From Alphaproteobacteria bacterium (lineage in GTDB: Bacteria > Pseudomonadota > Alphaproteobacteria > Caulobacterales > Hyphomonadaceae), in NCBI GenBank assembly GCA_018222605.1, contig JAAEZZ010000001.1, positions 124,001 to 188,000 of the forward strand: a stretch of 64,000 bases of DNA. The letters run 5' to 3'. The position numbers were made by a program, and so were the translations under genes. The notes below the pieces were generated by a model. That model worked only from the letters and a program-made list of their open reading frames with translations. It was not told where the DNA came from and did no database searches. This document shows, piece by piece, positions 1-7,478 of the stretch (its first letter is position 1; every line of letters begins with the position of its first letter).

Positions 1-603
1 TTCACCGCTGGCTATGGCCTCGCGCACCTCGTCTGCCTCTTCATCCAGTTTCAGGAAGATGTCTGCCGGATCGGTCCAGTCAAAGCCGATGCGGGCAGCA
101 CGCTTCTGAAGCTTTTCGGCACGAAGCAGTGCGGGCAGGGACAGCGCGACCCCATCGAGAGCACTCGGCGTGGCTTGAGGGATACCCTTGGCGGCCCGTT
201 CAGCGGCTTTAAGGGCCTCCCACGCGACAGTCTGCTCTTCAGCGCTACGGTCGTCACCTTGATCAAAGACATGAGGATGCCGACGGACCATTTTCTCACA
301 GATGGCTTCTGCAACGTCTGCGACATTAAACGCGCCACGCTCATCAGCCATCTGGCTATGGAATACGACCTGAAACAGAAGATCTCCCAATTCTTCCCGG
401 AGGTCTGACATGTCATTTCGCTCAATCGCATCCGCAACTTCGTAAGCTTCTTCAATCGTGTAGGGCGCGATTGTGGAAAAATCCTGCTCCAGATCCCATG
501 GACATCCGCCATCAGGATTTCTGAGCTGGGCCATGATGTCGACCAGTCGCTGCATGTTCTCGGAGATGCGCAGTTTTACGTCTTTAGGGGCAATATCGGA
601 CAT
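1..603 (-). CDS. mazG: MazG nucleoside triphosphate pyrophosphohydrolase (3' end outside window)
   Basis: Hydrolyses NTPs/dNTPs to monophosphates and pyrophosphate, a house-cleaning role in the cytoplasm. The first 201 codons are present and run off the left edge in frame. The protein begins MSDIAPKDVK. It carries the MazG signature: the CPWD segment near residues 34-37, an EExxE helix at 51-55 and an E/D pair (E71, D74) that would bind Mg2+. A second MazG repeat starts near residue 150 (LPALLRAEKLQKRAARIGFD) and is cut by the window end. The start at 603 is the only one that includes the conserved N-terminal helix. It is divergent from the kinase-like gene at 757. Family assignment is firm. 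Confidence 0.93.
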   Translation of the reverse strand, partial: MSDIAPKDVKLRISENMQRLVDIMAQLRNPDGGCPWDLEQDFSTIAPYTIEEAYEVADAIERNDMSDLREELGDLLFQVVFHSQMADERGAFNVADVAEAICEKMVRRHPHVFDQGDDRSAEEQTVAWEALKAAERAAKGIPQATPSALDGVALSLPALLRAEKLQKRAARIGFDWTDPADIFLKLDEEADEVREAIASGE

Positions 604-756
604 ATGGATTTCCTAGACTGTCTCAGTCGCAAAAGCGACCGTGAGCAAGGCGTAAGGGAATGGCTGTAAGTAGAGAAGCCAATTGACATCGTACGCGACT
701 AACGCAAGCACAATAGAGGCAAGATTTGCTGGAACACAAAAGCGAGCCCATACAGC

Positions 757-1620
757 ATGACGCAAGATCCAGCACTTATAGGTGTTTTCATTTCAGGACG
801 TACTCTGTCAGCCTGGTCATATGGCGATGACGGAGAGATCATCGCGACCCATTCAGAAGAATCAGGTTCAGCAGATTCGGCTGCCGACAGCGCAAGCAGG
901 GCATCCTATTTCCTGCATGAATGGCTTGGGGAGGCGGCGGTCTGTCCTGTGATCGTTGCTGGGGCCGGTGATTCGGTCAGGCCCGAAGAGGTGGCAGACT
1001 TCCTGCCCATTCCCTGTCGCACGCATGCCATCAGCGCGGGGCTGATATCCCGGCGGGGTTTGCATCTGGTTCCGGGCCTGAAGCAGGCAGCCCCGCCGGA
1101 CTTTCTTATGGGTCCGGAGACCAGTCTTTTCGGTATTGAAGAGACCGATGGTCTGGTATGTATGCCGGGCACTCACACCCACCATATCGTGGTGGAGCAC
1201 GGCCTGATCTCTGGCATAATGACGGAAATGACTGTCAGCCTGATGCAGGCGGTCCTCAAGGAACAGCACCACACGGAAGCACAGATCTTTTCAGAGGCCG
1301 TATTCCGTGAATGGACAGAAAAGTCGCTGGATACAGACGACGCGGTCTCTCCGTTCGCTGTGCATGCAGCTTGCAGGATCGGGAAGCTGAAGCCTGAATT
1401 GTATCAATGTGCCCTCGCAGGTTTGATGATCGGAGCGGACATAGCTGCGCACTATGAGCCTGGTGATGATGTGATTCTGATCGCTGACGGAGATTTGCTG
1501 GATCAATATGGGCTGGCCTTGGAAATCCTGGGGGTCGATATTATTGAATATTCAACAGAAGAAACGCGCCGTGACGGCTTGCTTGAGATCGCGGAGGTCG
1601 CAGGGTTGCTTGATGAGTAG
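757..1620 (+). CDS. 2-dehydro-3-deoxygalactonokinase (DgoK) family protein, motif-degenerate
   Basis: 287 aa. The DgoK family phosphorylates 2-keto-3-deoxy-galactonate in the DeLey-Doudoroff galactose route. Visible family landmarks are VPGL (104-107), GPET (118-121, usually GEET), the PGTH core (136-139) and TEMT (155-158). The N-terminal phosphate-binding motif, usually DWGT, reads FISG at the equivalent place (about 10-13), and the usual MIGS block is replaced by AGAGDS (67-72). Kinase activity is therefore doubtful. The next gene, 42 bases downstream on the same strand, is an SMP-30 lactonase, so sugar-acid metabolism is the likely setting. The family call is good; the specific reaction is not proven. 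Confidence 0.7.
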   Translation: MTQDPALIGVFISGRTLSAWSYGDDGEIIATHSEESGSADSAADSASRASYFLHEWLGEAAVCPVIVAGAGDSVRPEEVADFLPIPCRTHAISAGLISRRGLHLVPGLKQAAPPDFLMGPETSLFGIEETDGLVCMPGTHTHHIVVEHGLISGIMTEMTVSLMQAVLKEQHHTEAQIFSEAVFREWTEKSLDTDDAVSPFAVHAACRIGKLKPELYQCALAGLMIGADIAAHYEPGDDVILIADGDLLDQYGLALEILGVDIIEYSTEETRRDGLLEIAEVAGLLDE

Positions 1621-1662
1621 CGCCTGTAAGAAGTGATTGGGCCGTCTGGATATGGAACGCTA

Positions 1663-2544
1663 ATGATTATTACGCCGGAATGTGTCGCCCCGACCGGATG
1701 TATGCTGGGTGAGGGGCCGTTGTGGAGCCCCAGCGAGGGCTTTCTCTGGTGGGTGGATGTCAAACGGGCCAAGCTGCACCGTTACAACCCGCGCACCGGC
1801 AATACGCGGCGCTATGACTTGCCAATCAGGGCGACGGCCATGGCTCTCTATGGCGGCCATCTCCTGATGGTGGGAGATCGGGAAATCGGTCTCTATGATC
1901 CGTCCACAGAGGGCTATGAGCGCCTCAAGGCATTGGAAGATGAACCCCAAGGAAATCGCACCAATGATGGCGGGGTCGCCCCTGACGGTTCTTTCTGGTT
2001 CGGGACGATGGATGATCAGGAGAAGGAGGCGCAGGGGCAGTACTATCGCTACTCAGCAGATGGCAAACTGAGTCAGTTGCGACTTCCCTCTGTCATGGTC
2101 ACCAATACGTTCCAGTTCTCCCCGGACGGTAAAACCTTCTACACATGCGATTCGGCAGAGCAGGAGGTGCTTGCCTATGATTATGAGGCGGAGGGCAACA
2201 ATCTGACCGGCCGGCGCGTGCTGGCCGACACCTTCTCCTTCAATGGATATCCCGATGGCTCTGCAGTCGATTCGGAAGGGTGTTTGTGGACCTGCCTTTG
2301 GGACTCATCCCGTGTTGTGCGCTTCACGCCGGACGGTGACGTTGATCAGGTTATTGTCCTGGCGGCGCCGCGACCCACCAGTGTTGCCTTTGGGGGAGAC
2401 GATTTGAGAACTCTGTTCATTACAACCGCGCGGGTAGGTATGTCTTTCCCGGAGCTGGATTCCCGGCCTTTGTCAGGTAGCCTTTTTTCTGTGCGTGTCT
2501 CCGTTCCCGGGCTGCCTGGGCGAGAGTTTGGCAAGGCGGACTGA
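1663..2544 (+). CDS. SMP-30/gluconolactonase family sugar lactonase
   Basis: 293 aa, six-bladed beta-propeller lactonase that opens aldonolactones in a metal-dependent reaction. Metal and substrate ligands of the family are in place: E17 (GEGPLW), N101 (TNDGG), N148 (TNTF) and D198 (YPDG). An upstream GTG at 1633 would add ten residues without similarity; the ATG at 1663 starts just before the conserved first blade and is preferred. It lies in the same direction as the DgoK-like gene and probably shares its transcript. Substrate (galactono-, glucono- or arabinolactone) cannot be read from sequence; a galactonolactone would fit the neighbour. Confidence 0.85.
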   Translation: MIITPECVAPTGCMLGEGPLWSPSEGFLWWVDVKRAKLHRYNPRTGNTRRYDLPIRATAMALYGGHLLMVGDREIGLYDPSTEGYERLKALEDEPQGNRTNDGGVAPDGSFWFGTMDDQEKEAQGQYYRYSADGKLSQLRLPSVMVTNTFQFSPDGKTFYTCDSAEQEVLAYDYEAEGNNLTGRRVLADTFSFNGYPDGSAVDSEGCLWTCLWDSSRVVRFTPDGDVDQVIVLAAPRPTSVAFGGDDLRTLFITTARVGMSFPELDSRPLSGSLFSVRVSVPGLPGREFGKAD

Positions 2545-2604
2545 ATGGTGCCCTTGCATGTTGAAGGCAATACGCTCACATGCAGACCAGCCCAATGAGT
2601 GCAC

Positions 2605-2619
2605 TTAACCGTGGACTAA
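2605..2619 (+). promoter_or_regulatory. CtrA-like site upstream of secE
   Basis: TTAA, seven bases, CTAA: one mismatch from the TTAA-N7-TTAA consensus of the alphaproteobacterial cell-cycle regulator CtrA. It sits about 45 bases before secE. Such a degenerate match can occur by chance. Confidence 0.25.
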
Positions 2620-2664
2620 ACCGCGCAAAACCGCTAACCCCCCGTTTTTCAAGAGAGAGTCGGA

Positions 2665-2880
2665 ATGGCCGATAAAGCGAAAAAGAAACGAGTAGGACCG
2701 ATTACCTTTCTGCGGCAGGTTCGCGCGGAAGGTAACAAGGTGACATGGACATCCCGCCAGGAGACTATCCAGGCGACGATTTTCGTTGTCATCATGTCTA
2801 TTCTGATCGCTCTTTTTCTCTTTACCGCTGATGTGGTGATCAGTTTTGCCGTAAAGTCCATTACAGGCATCCATCAGTAA
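2665..2880 (+). CDS. secE: Preprotein translocase subunit SecE
   Basis: 71 aa inner-membrane protein of the SecYEG translocon. It has a basic cytoplasmic N-terminus, the conserved amphipathic segment with EGNKVTW (about 23-29) and one transmembrane helix (about 37-60). The single-helix form is the normal short type. A ribosome-binding GAGAG lies upstream. nusG follows 39 bases later on the same strand, the usual pairing. A terminator after nusG ends the unit, so the ribosomal protein genes that often follow are not cotranscribed here. Confidence 0.96.
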   Translation: MADKAKKKRVGPITFLRQVRAEGNKVTWTSRQETIQATIFVVIMSILIALFLFTADVVISFAVKSITGIHQ

Positions 2881-2919
2881 CCAGACCGGCAACAATTCAT
2901 TAGGGAGCGCGTAGGCCTC

Positions 2920-3462
2920 ATGGCTGAAGCCAAATGGTATATCGTCCACGCTTATTCAAACTTCGAGAAGAAGGTCGCAGCGACCATTCTCGAGCAAGCT
3001 GAGCGCAAGGGACTGTCAGACCTTATCGAGGACATTCAGGTCCCCACCGAGGAAGTTGTTGAGGTTGCACGCGGCAAGAAGAAGACCGTAGAGCGCCGTT
3101 ACTTCCCAGGATACGTTCTGCTGAAAGCCCAAATGACTGACGATGTATATCACCTTGTGAAAGATACACCGAAAGTTTCCGGCTTCCTTGGAGCAGAAGG
3201 AGGCAAGAAGCCCCTTCATGTGCGTCAGCGCGAAGTCGACCGTATTCTTGGCACAGCTACGGAAACAGGCGCAGAGCGTCCGCGTCCGAAGATCTCCTTT
3301 GAGATCGGCGAACAGGTGCAAGTCAATGATGGTCCGTTTCAGGGCTTTGAAGGATCTGTTGAAGAGATCGACGAAGAGAATGGCCGCCTCAAGGTGACTG
3401 TATCCATCTTTGGTCGTGGAACTCCTGTTGATCTGGAGTTCGAACAGGTTGCAAAACTATAA
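2920..3462 (+). CDS. nusG: Transcription termination/antitermination factor NusG
   Basis: 180 aa. Binds RNA polymerase and links transcription to Rho and to ribosomes. The N-terminal NGN domain starts AEAKWYIVHAYSNFE and includes the FPGYVL block (about 65-70). A C-terminal KOW domain covers about 125-180 (GEQVQVNDGPFQGFEG). Length is standard. It follows secE and is closed by the hairpin at 3469-3507. Confidence 0.97.
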   Translation: MAEAKWYIVHAYSNFEKKVAATILEQAERKGLSDLIEDIQVPTEEVVEVARGKKKTVERRYFPGYVLLKAQMTDDVYHLVKDTPKVSGFLGAEGGKKPLHVRQREVDRILGTATETGAERPRPKISFEIGEQVQVNDGPFQGFEGSVEEIDEENGRLKVTVSIFGRGTPVDLEFEQVAKL

Positions 3463-3468
3463 GCCAAT

Positions 3469-3507
3469 TAGGCGAATCATCTCCGTAGCAGTTGATCGCC
3501 TAGTTTT
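3469..3507 (+). terminator. Rho-independent terminator after nusG
   Basis: Inverted repeat TAGGCG...CGCCTA extended by ATCA/TGAT with one bulged A, followed by GTTTT. It ends the secE-nusG unit seven bases past the nusG stop. Confidence 0.75.
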
Positions 3508-3549
3508 GCTTGAAACACTTTTCTTTGGGCGTTATTTCCCGCTCAACGT

Positions 3550-3626
3550 GCCGCCTTAGCTCAGTAGGTTAGAGCGCTAGATTGTGGATCTAGAGGTCCC
3601 CCGTTCGAACCGGGGAGGCGGTACCA
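3550..3626 (+). tRNA. tRNA-His (anticodon GTG)
   Basis: 77 bases including an encoded CCA end. Acceptor stem GCCGCCT/AGGCGGT, D arm GCTC/GAGC, anticodon stem CTAGA/TCTAG with loop TTGTGGA (GTG at 3584-3586), five-base variable loop, and T arm CCCCG/CGGGG around TTCGAAC. The acceptor begins with a G:U pair at 1:72 and the base at position 73 is A, so the usual G-1:C73 pair of bacterial tRNA-His is absent. That fits the alphaproteobacterial group whose HisRS no longer needs G-1. Confidence 0.95.
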
Positions 3627-3883
3627 TTTCTCCCAAATGTGGAATAACTGCGACAGTTTATGGCGCAATTGCGGTCAAATCTTTCCCAATTATGAACGCC
3701 CGTAACAATCTGTTGCAAATGGGTCGCGGTAATCAAGAATTGCCCGGTTTTTACTCATTAAACTTCCGGAAAAGGCTCGCCCCAAGAAAGAAATGTGTTT
3801 ATTCAGGAACCATACGCGGTGTTACCCGTATGAACCTGCGGCCGAGGACAATCCCGTCATCGGCACACTAAAGGGGATTGAGT

Positions 3884-5059
3884 ATGAAAAGAACTCTTAT
3901 GTGCGCGACAGCCGCGGCCGCTTTTGCGTCGGCCGGCTTTGTCGCACACGCCGAAGACGGGTGGTATTCCCGTGCTGACGTAACTTACAGCTTTGACGGA
4001 ACGTTCGACCACGATCCGGCTGTCGAAAACGTGCCTGGTTCCATGGCTGGCGATTCAGACGCCAACGAGATCTGGGGCGCTGATGCCGGTTTCGGTTATG
4101 GCTTCGACAATGGTCTGCGCCTTGAAGGCGTCCTTGGATATGGCAGTGGTAACCTTGATGTTTCAGGGCTCTTCAACCCGCCCGCCACGGCCTTTTCTGG
4201 TGGTTCTGGCAACCTCCAAGAAGCCAGCCTTATGCTGAACGGTCTGTACGACTTCAACCGGCAGGGCGCTCTCCAGCCTTATATCGGTCTTGGTGTCGGT
4301 TTCGTTCGCGCTAATGCAAAAGCCAACAACTTGGTTTACACAGACGGCACTCAGTCAGCTGCTGCTAACGGCTTCAGCGACACAGACACCGGTCTGGCTT
4401 ATCAAGGCCTTCTCGGCCTCGGGTACAAAGTATCTGATCGTCTTATGCTGGACGTCGGCTATCGTTACCGCGTTGTCGAAGACCTCGAGATGGACGGCTA
4501 CAATGGTGGCATTGATTATGATGCTACCTACACAAGCCACACGGCTTCTGTCGGTCTGCGCTATGCGTTCGGTGTAACGCCTCCGCCGCCGCCTCCGCCG
4601 CCACCACCTCCGCCTCCGCCGCCACCACCTCCGCCACCTCCGCCGCCTCCGCCGCCTCCGCCGCCGCCGCCAACGACGACGACAGATGCTCCGGAAGTTG
4701 TGTGCTCCAGCCTCGACCAGGAGTTCGTGGTCTACTTCGAGTGGGATCGCGCTGACCTGACGAGCCAGGCATCTGCGGTTATCGATCAGGCTGTGGCTAA
4801 CATCAGTGGTGAAGCTGGTTGTGCGCCGAGCAGCGTGACAATCGCTGGTCACACGGATACCTCTGGTGCGAGCGCGTACAACCTGCGTCTGTCCCAGCGT
4901 CGTGCTGACGTTGTTGCCAATGCACTTGCTGCCCGTGGCATCGACTCCGCGATCATCGCTGAGGAAGCCAAAGGTGAGACCGATCTTGCCAAGGCGACCC
5001 GTGACGGTGTCCGCGAACCTCTGAACCGTCGTTCAGAAGTCACGATCACTGTTCAGTAA
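3884..5059 (+). CDS. OmpA-family outer membrane porin with polyproline linker
   Basis: 391 aa outer-membrane protein that anchors the outer membrane to peptidoglycan. A signal peptide (1-23) ends in AHA before EDGW. Residues 24 to about 231 form an eight-strand-type beta barrel with alternating aromatic strands (GLRLEGVLGYG, LQPYIGLGVGF). A run of 31 prolines (233-263) is followed by four threonines. The C-terminal OmpA peptidoglycan-binding domain (about 275-391) has GHTDTSG and the NLRLSQRRADVV helix. ATG 3884 follows an AAGGGG ribosome site by seven bases; a TTG six bases earlier is less likely. A strong terminator follows. Confidence 0.93.
   Translation: MKRTLMCATAAAAFASAGFVAHAEDGWYSRADVTYSFDGTFDHDPAVENVPGSMAGDSDANEIWGADAGFGYGFDNGLRLEGVLGYGSGNLDVSGLFNPPATAFSGGSGNLQEASLMLNGLYDFNRQGALQPYIGLGVGFVRANAKANNLVYTDGTQSAAANGFSDTDTGLAYQGLLGLGYKVSDRLMLDVGYRYRVVEDLEMDGYNGGIDYDATYTSHTASVGLRYAFGVTPPPPPPPPPPPPPPPPPPPPPPPPPPPPPPPTTTTDAPEVVCSSLDQEFVVYFEWDRADLTSQASAVIDQAVANISGEAGCAPSSVTIAGHTDTSGASAYNLRLSQRRADVVANALAARGIDSAIIAEEAKGETDLAKATRDGVREPLNRRSEVTITVQ
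4580..4672 (+). repeat. CCN tract encoding 31 consecutive prolines
   Basis: 93 bases of uninterrupted proline codons (mostly CCG with scattered CCT and CCA) in the OmpA-like gene, forming the linker between barrel and peptidoglycan-binding domain. Codon mixing breaks the tract into short imperfect units. Slippage-driven length variation is plausible. Confidence 0.95.
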
Positions 5060-5079
5060 GAACTGATTTACGACAGGAA

Positions 5080-5109
5080 ACGGCCCGGCCTAACAGCCGG
5101 GCCGTTTTT
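5080..5109 (+). terminator. Rho-independent terminator after the OmpA-like gene
   Basis: Ten-base perfect stem ACGGCCCGGC/GCCGGGCCGT with a six-base loop, then TTTTT. Confidence 0.92.
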
Positions 5110-5169
5110 GTTTGTGCCGCCATTCATATGGCACTTGCCGAACTTGGTTACCTGTGAAACCAAGGCGCT

Positions 5170-6438
5170 ATGACGACACTGACAAATCTGACGGAGCTCA
5201 CCCCCCTTGATGAGGCGGCGCGTGAGCGATTGAATGACGCTGCTCAGGCCATGATCGCACGAACCTCTGCCTGGTCGGATGTGAATACAGGCAGCTGGAA
5301 CACAGCCGGTCTGAAAGCCTTTGCGCCCATGCTCGCAGAGGCTTTTTCAGAGCTTGAGGCTGACGTGGAGCTTGTTCAAACTGAAGGCTTCGAGGCCGTT
5401 GCTGATAATGGCAAGGCTGAAGCCAGGGAAACAGGCCCTGTGCTTCAGATTACGGCGCGCCCCGAAGCAGAAGTCCAGGTCGTGCTTTCCGGCCACTATG
5501 ACACTGTCTTTCCGGCGGGTACGTTTGAAGGCGTTACCGATTTGGGTGATGGCCGCCTTAACGGACCAGGTCTTGCAGACATGAAGGGCGGCCTGTGCGT
5601 CATGCTTGAGGCACTGAAGGCTTTCGAAGCCGGTCCACTGAAAGACAAACTCGGCTACCGCATCGTCATTACGCCGGATGAAGAGATTGGAAACTTTGCT
5701 AGCGCTGAGTATCTCACCCGCGCGGCGCAGGCAGGCGCGATGATCGGCATGACATACGAGCCAGCAATGGAAACGGGCGCGATGTCTGGCGGCCGCAAAG
5801 GCTCTGCCGTTTTTGATATCGTTCTGCATGGCAAGGCTGCGCATGCAGGGCGCGCCAAAGAAGAAGGCCGCAGTGCAATCGAGGCTGCTGCCGAACTGGT
5901 TCTCGGGCTTGAGGCGCTGAACGGCAAACGCGCAGGCGTCACGCTCAATGTCGGAAGTATCGATGCCGGCTCAGCCGTGAACATTGTGCCAGACTTGGCA
6001 ATTGTACGCTTTGGTGCACGTGCACCTGATGCCGCAAGTGCGGAATGGGCGACAAGCCAGATCAAGGCGCTTTTTGAGAAGGCTATCGCGCGGGATGGGA
6101 TTTCCGGTCATCTTCATGGCGGCTTCTATCGTCCTCCAAAACCGCGAAATGAGGCGCAGCAGGCCTTGTTCGAGGCTGTCCATGCGACGGGGCGGGCCAT
6201 CGGCTTGGATCTGGAATTTGTGGATACCGGGGGCGTGTGTGAGGGTAACAACATCTTTGCCGCCGGGGTGCCGAATGTCGATACGCTAGGCGTCAGAGGC
6301 GGGCGAATTCATTCGCATGAAGAGTTTGTCATAACGGACAGCTTCTCGGAGCGGGCGACGCTTTCTGCGCTTATTCTGAACCGTCTAGCGGACGGCCGGC
6401 TCGATGCAAAGCGTATCAAGTCACTCATGGGGAACTAG
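5170..6438 (+). CDS. M20-family metallohydrolase in the AST operon
   Basis: 422 aa, carboxypeptidase G2-like M20 family (zinc peptidases and N-acyl-amino-acid deacylases). Metal and catalytic residues are in place: H109 and D111 (SGHYDT), D137 (GLADMKGG), E171/E172 (TPDEEIG), a late H in GRIHSHEE, and a dimerisation lid domain at about 205-310 (HGKAAHAG). The stop is one base before astA, so it is the first gene of the astA-D-B operon. By position it is a good candidate for the succinylglutamate desuccinylase step that the M14-family AstE normally performs. That role is an inference. Confidence 0.82.
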   Translation: MTTLTNLTELTPLDEAARERLNDAAQAMIARTSAWSDVNTGSWNTAGLKAFAPMLAEAFSELEADVELVQTEGFEAVADNGKAEARETGPVLQITARPEAEVQVVLSGHYDTVFPAGTFEGVTDLGDGRLNGPGLADMKGGLCVMLEALKAFEAGPLKDKLGYRIVITPDEEIGNFASAEYLTRAAQAGAMIGMTYEPAMETGAMSGGRKGSAVFDIVLHGKAAHAGRAKEEGRSAIEAAAELVLGLEALNGKRAGVTLNVGSIDAGSAVNIVPDLAIVRFGARAPDAASAEWATSQIKALFEKAIARDGISGHLHGGFYRPPKPRNEAQQALFEAVHATGRAIGLDLEFVDTGGVCEGNNIFAAGVPNVDTLGVRGGRIHSHEEFVITDSFSERATLSALILNRLADGRLDAKRIKSLMGN

Positions 6439-6439
6439 T

Positions 6440-7477
6440 ATGTCGAGTCCTTATGTAATGCGTCCATCACGGATGGATGACTTACCTGCTTTAATGGAGC
6501 TTGCGGAGCTTTCCGGCCCCGGCTTCACGAGTCTCCCGGTTGATGAAGGCATTCTGAAAGACCGTCTGAAGAAGTCAGAAGACGCGTTTCATTCGCGTTT
6601 ACAACGCATTGAGTACGGCAAATACCTTCTCATGATGGACAATACCGAGACTGATGAGGTTGTCGGATGTTCTGCCGTTAAGGCAGGTGTTGGCATTGAT
6701 CAGCCTTTCTTCAATTACCGCATCATTACTCTCGCGCAGGCGAGTCATGCTGCAGGAAACCTGCGCTTTGACATGGATGCGTTGGTGCTGACCAATGAAT
6801 ATGTGGGGTGTACGGAAGTTGGTACGCTTTTCCTAAAGGCCAATCATCGCGGCGGCGGAGCAGGGCGTCTTGCTGCGCAATCTCGCTATCTGATGATGGC
6901 GGCTGCGCCGGACCGGTTTGGCGAAAAGGTGCTTGCCGAACTCAGGGGCGTTGTCGATGAAAATGGCGTATCGCCATTCTGGGAATGCCTTGGGCGCCAT
7001 TTTTTCCGGATGGATTTCACGGAAGCCGACAGATTGTCTGCAACGACAGACAATCAGTTTATCTGTGATTTGATGCCGAAATATCCGATTTATGTCGACT
7101 TGCTTCCTCCGGAGGCTCGCGAAGTTATCGGCCGCTGTCATTCAGACGGCGTAGGCGCGTATAAGCTATTGCAGTGGGAAGGCTTCGAGTTTGATCGTAC
7201 CGTCGATATCTTTGACGGCGGTCCTCTTGTGGCCACTCAAAAGCGCCATTTGCGTACTATTCGGGAAAGCCGTGTTGTGAAGCTGGAAGCAGGGGACGCA
7301 GAATCTGCGGCAGAGGCGCGGAAAGCGTTGGTCTCGACTGACAAGTATCCTGATTTCCGTACATGCCAGGCTCAGCTTCTGTGCCAGGAGGATGATGTGG
7401 CGATCACATCGAAAGACATATTTGAACAATTGAAAATCAAGCCGGGTGACAAGGTACGCATCTGGTTGAGGAGCTAG
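6440..7477 (+). CDS. astA: Arginine N-succinyltransferase
   Basis: 345 aa. First committed step of the AST pathway: succinyl-CoA plus L-arginine gives N2-succinylarginine and CoA. It is recognisable from the N-terminal MRPSRMDDLPALMELA block and the family segments CTEVGTLFL, NHRGGGAGRL and SPFWECLGRHFFRMDF. The start is ATG 6440, one base after the preceding stop; the longer reading from 6404 only extends into the upstream gene. astD follows after one base, indicating tight translational coupling. Confidence 0.93.
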   Translation: MSSPYVMRPSRMDDLPALMELAELSGPGFTSLPVDEGILKDRLKKSEDAFHSRLQRIEYGKYLLMMDNTETDEVVGCSAVKAGVGIDQPFFNYRIITLAQASHAAGNLRFDMDALVLTNEYVGCTEVGTLFLKANHRGGGAGRLAAQSRYLMMAAAPDRFGEKVLAELRGVVDENGVSPFWECLGRHFFRMDFTEADRLSATTDNQFICDLMPKYPIYVDLLPPEAREVIGRCHSDGVGAYKLLQWEGFEFDRTVDIFDGGPLVATQKRHLRTIRESRVVKLEAGDAESAAEARKALVSTDKYPDFRTCQAQLLCQEDDVAITSKDIFEQLKIKPGDKVRIWLRS

Positions 7478-7478
7478 T

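Noticed and set aside
51-512. 153-codon minus-strand frame at the left edge
   Set aside because: It is another frame of mazG; the mazG frame from 603 shows all family motifs.
683-716. TTGACA before the DgoK-like gene as a sigma-70 promoter
   Set aside because: No acceptable -10 element at 16-18 bases; the nearest AT-rich hexamer is 21-22 bases away.
3584-3871. Open frame beginning inside tRNA-His
   Set aside because: Starts within the tRNA and continues through non-coding leader; no similarity or ribosome site.
4580-4672. Polyproline tract as a possible CRISPR-like or tandem-repeat array
   Set aside because: It is an in-frame run of proline codons without spacers.
4355-4852. Arg-rich minus-strand frame across the polyproline tract
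   Set aside because: The arginine run is the complement of CCN proline codons; no signal or start support.
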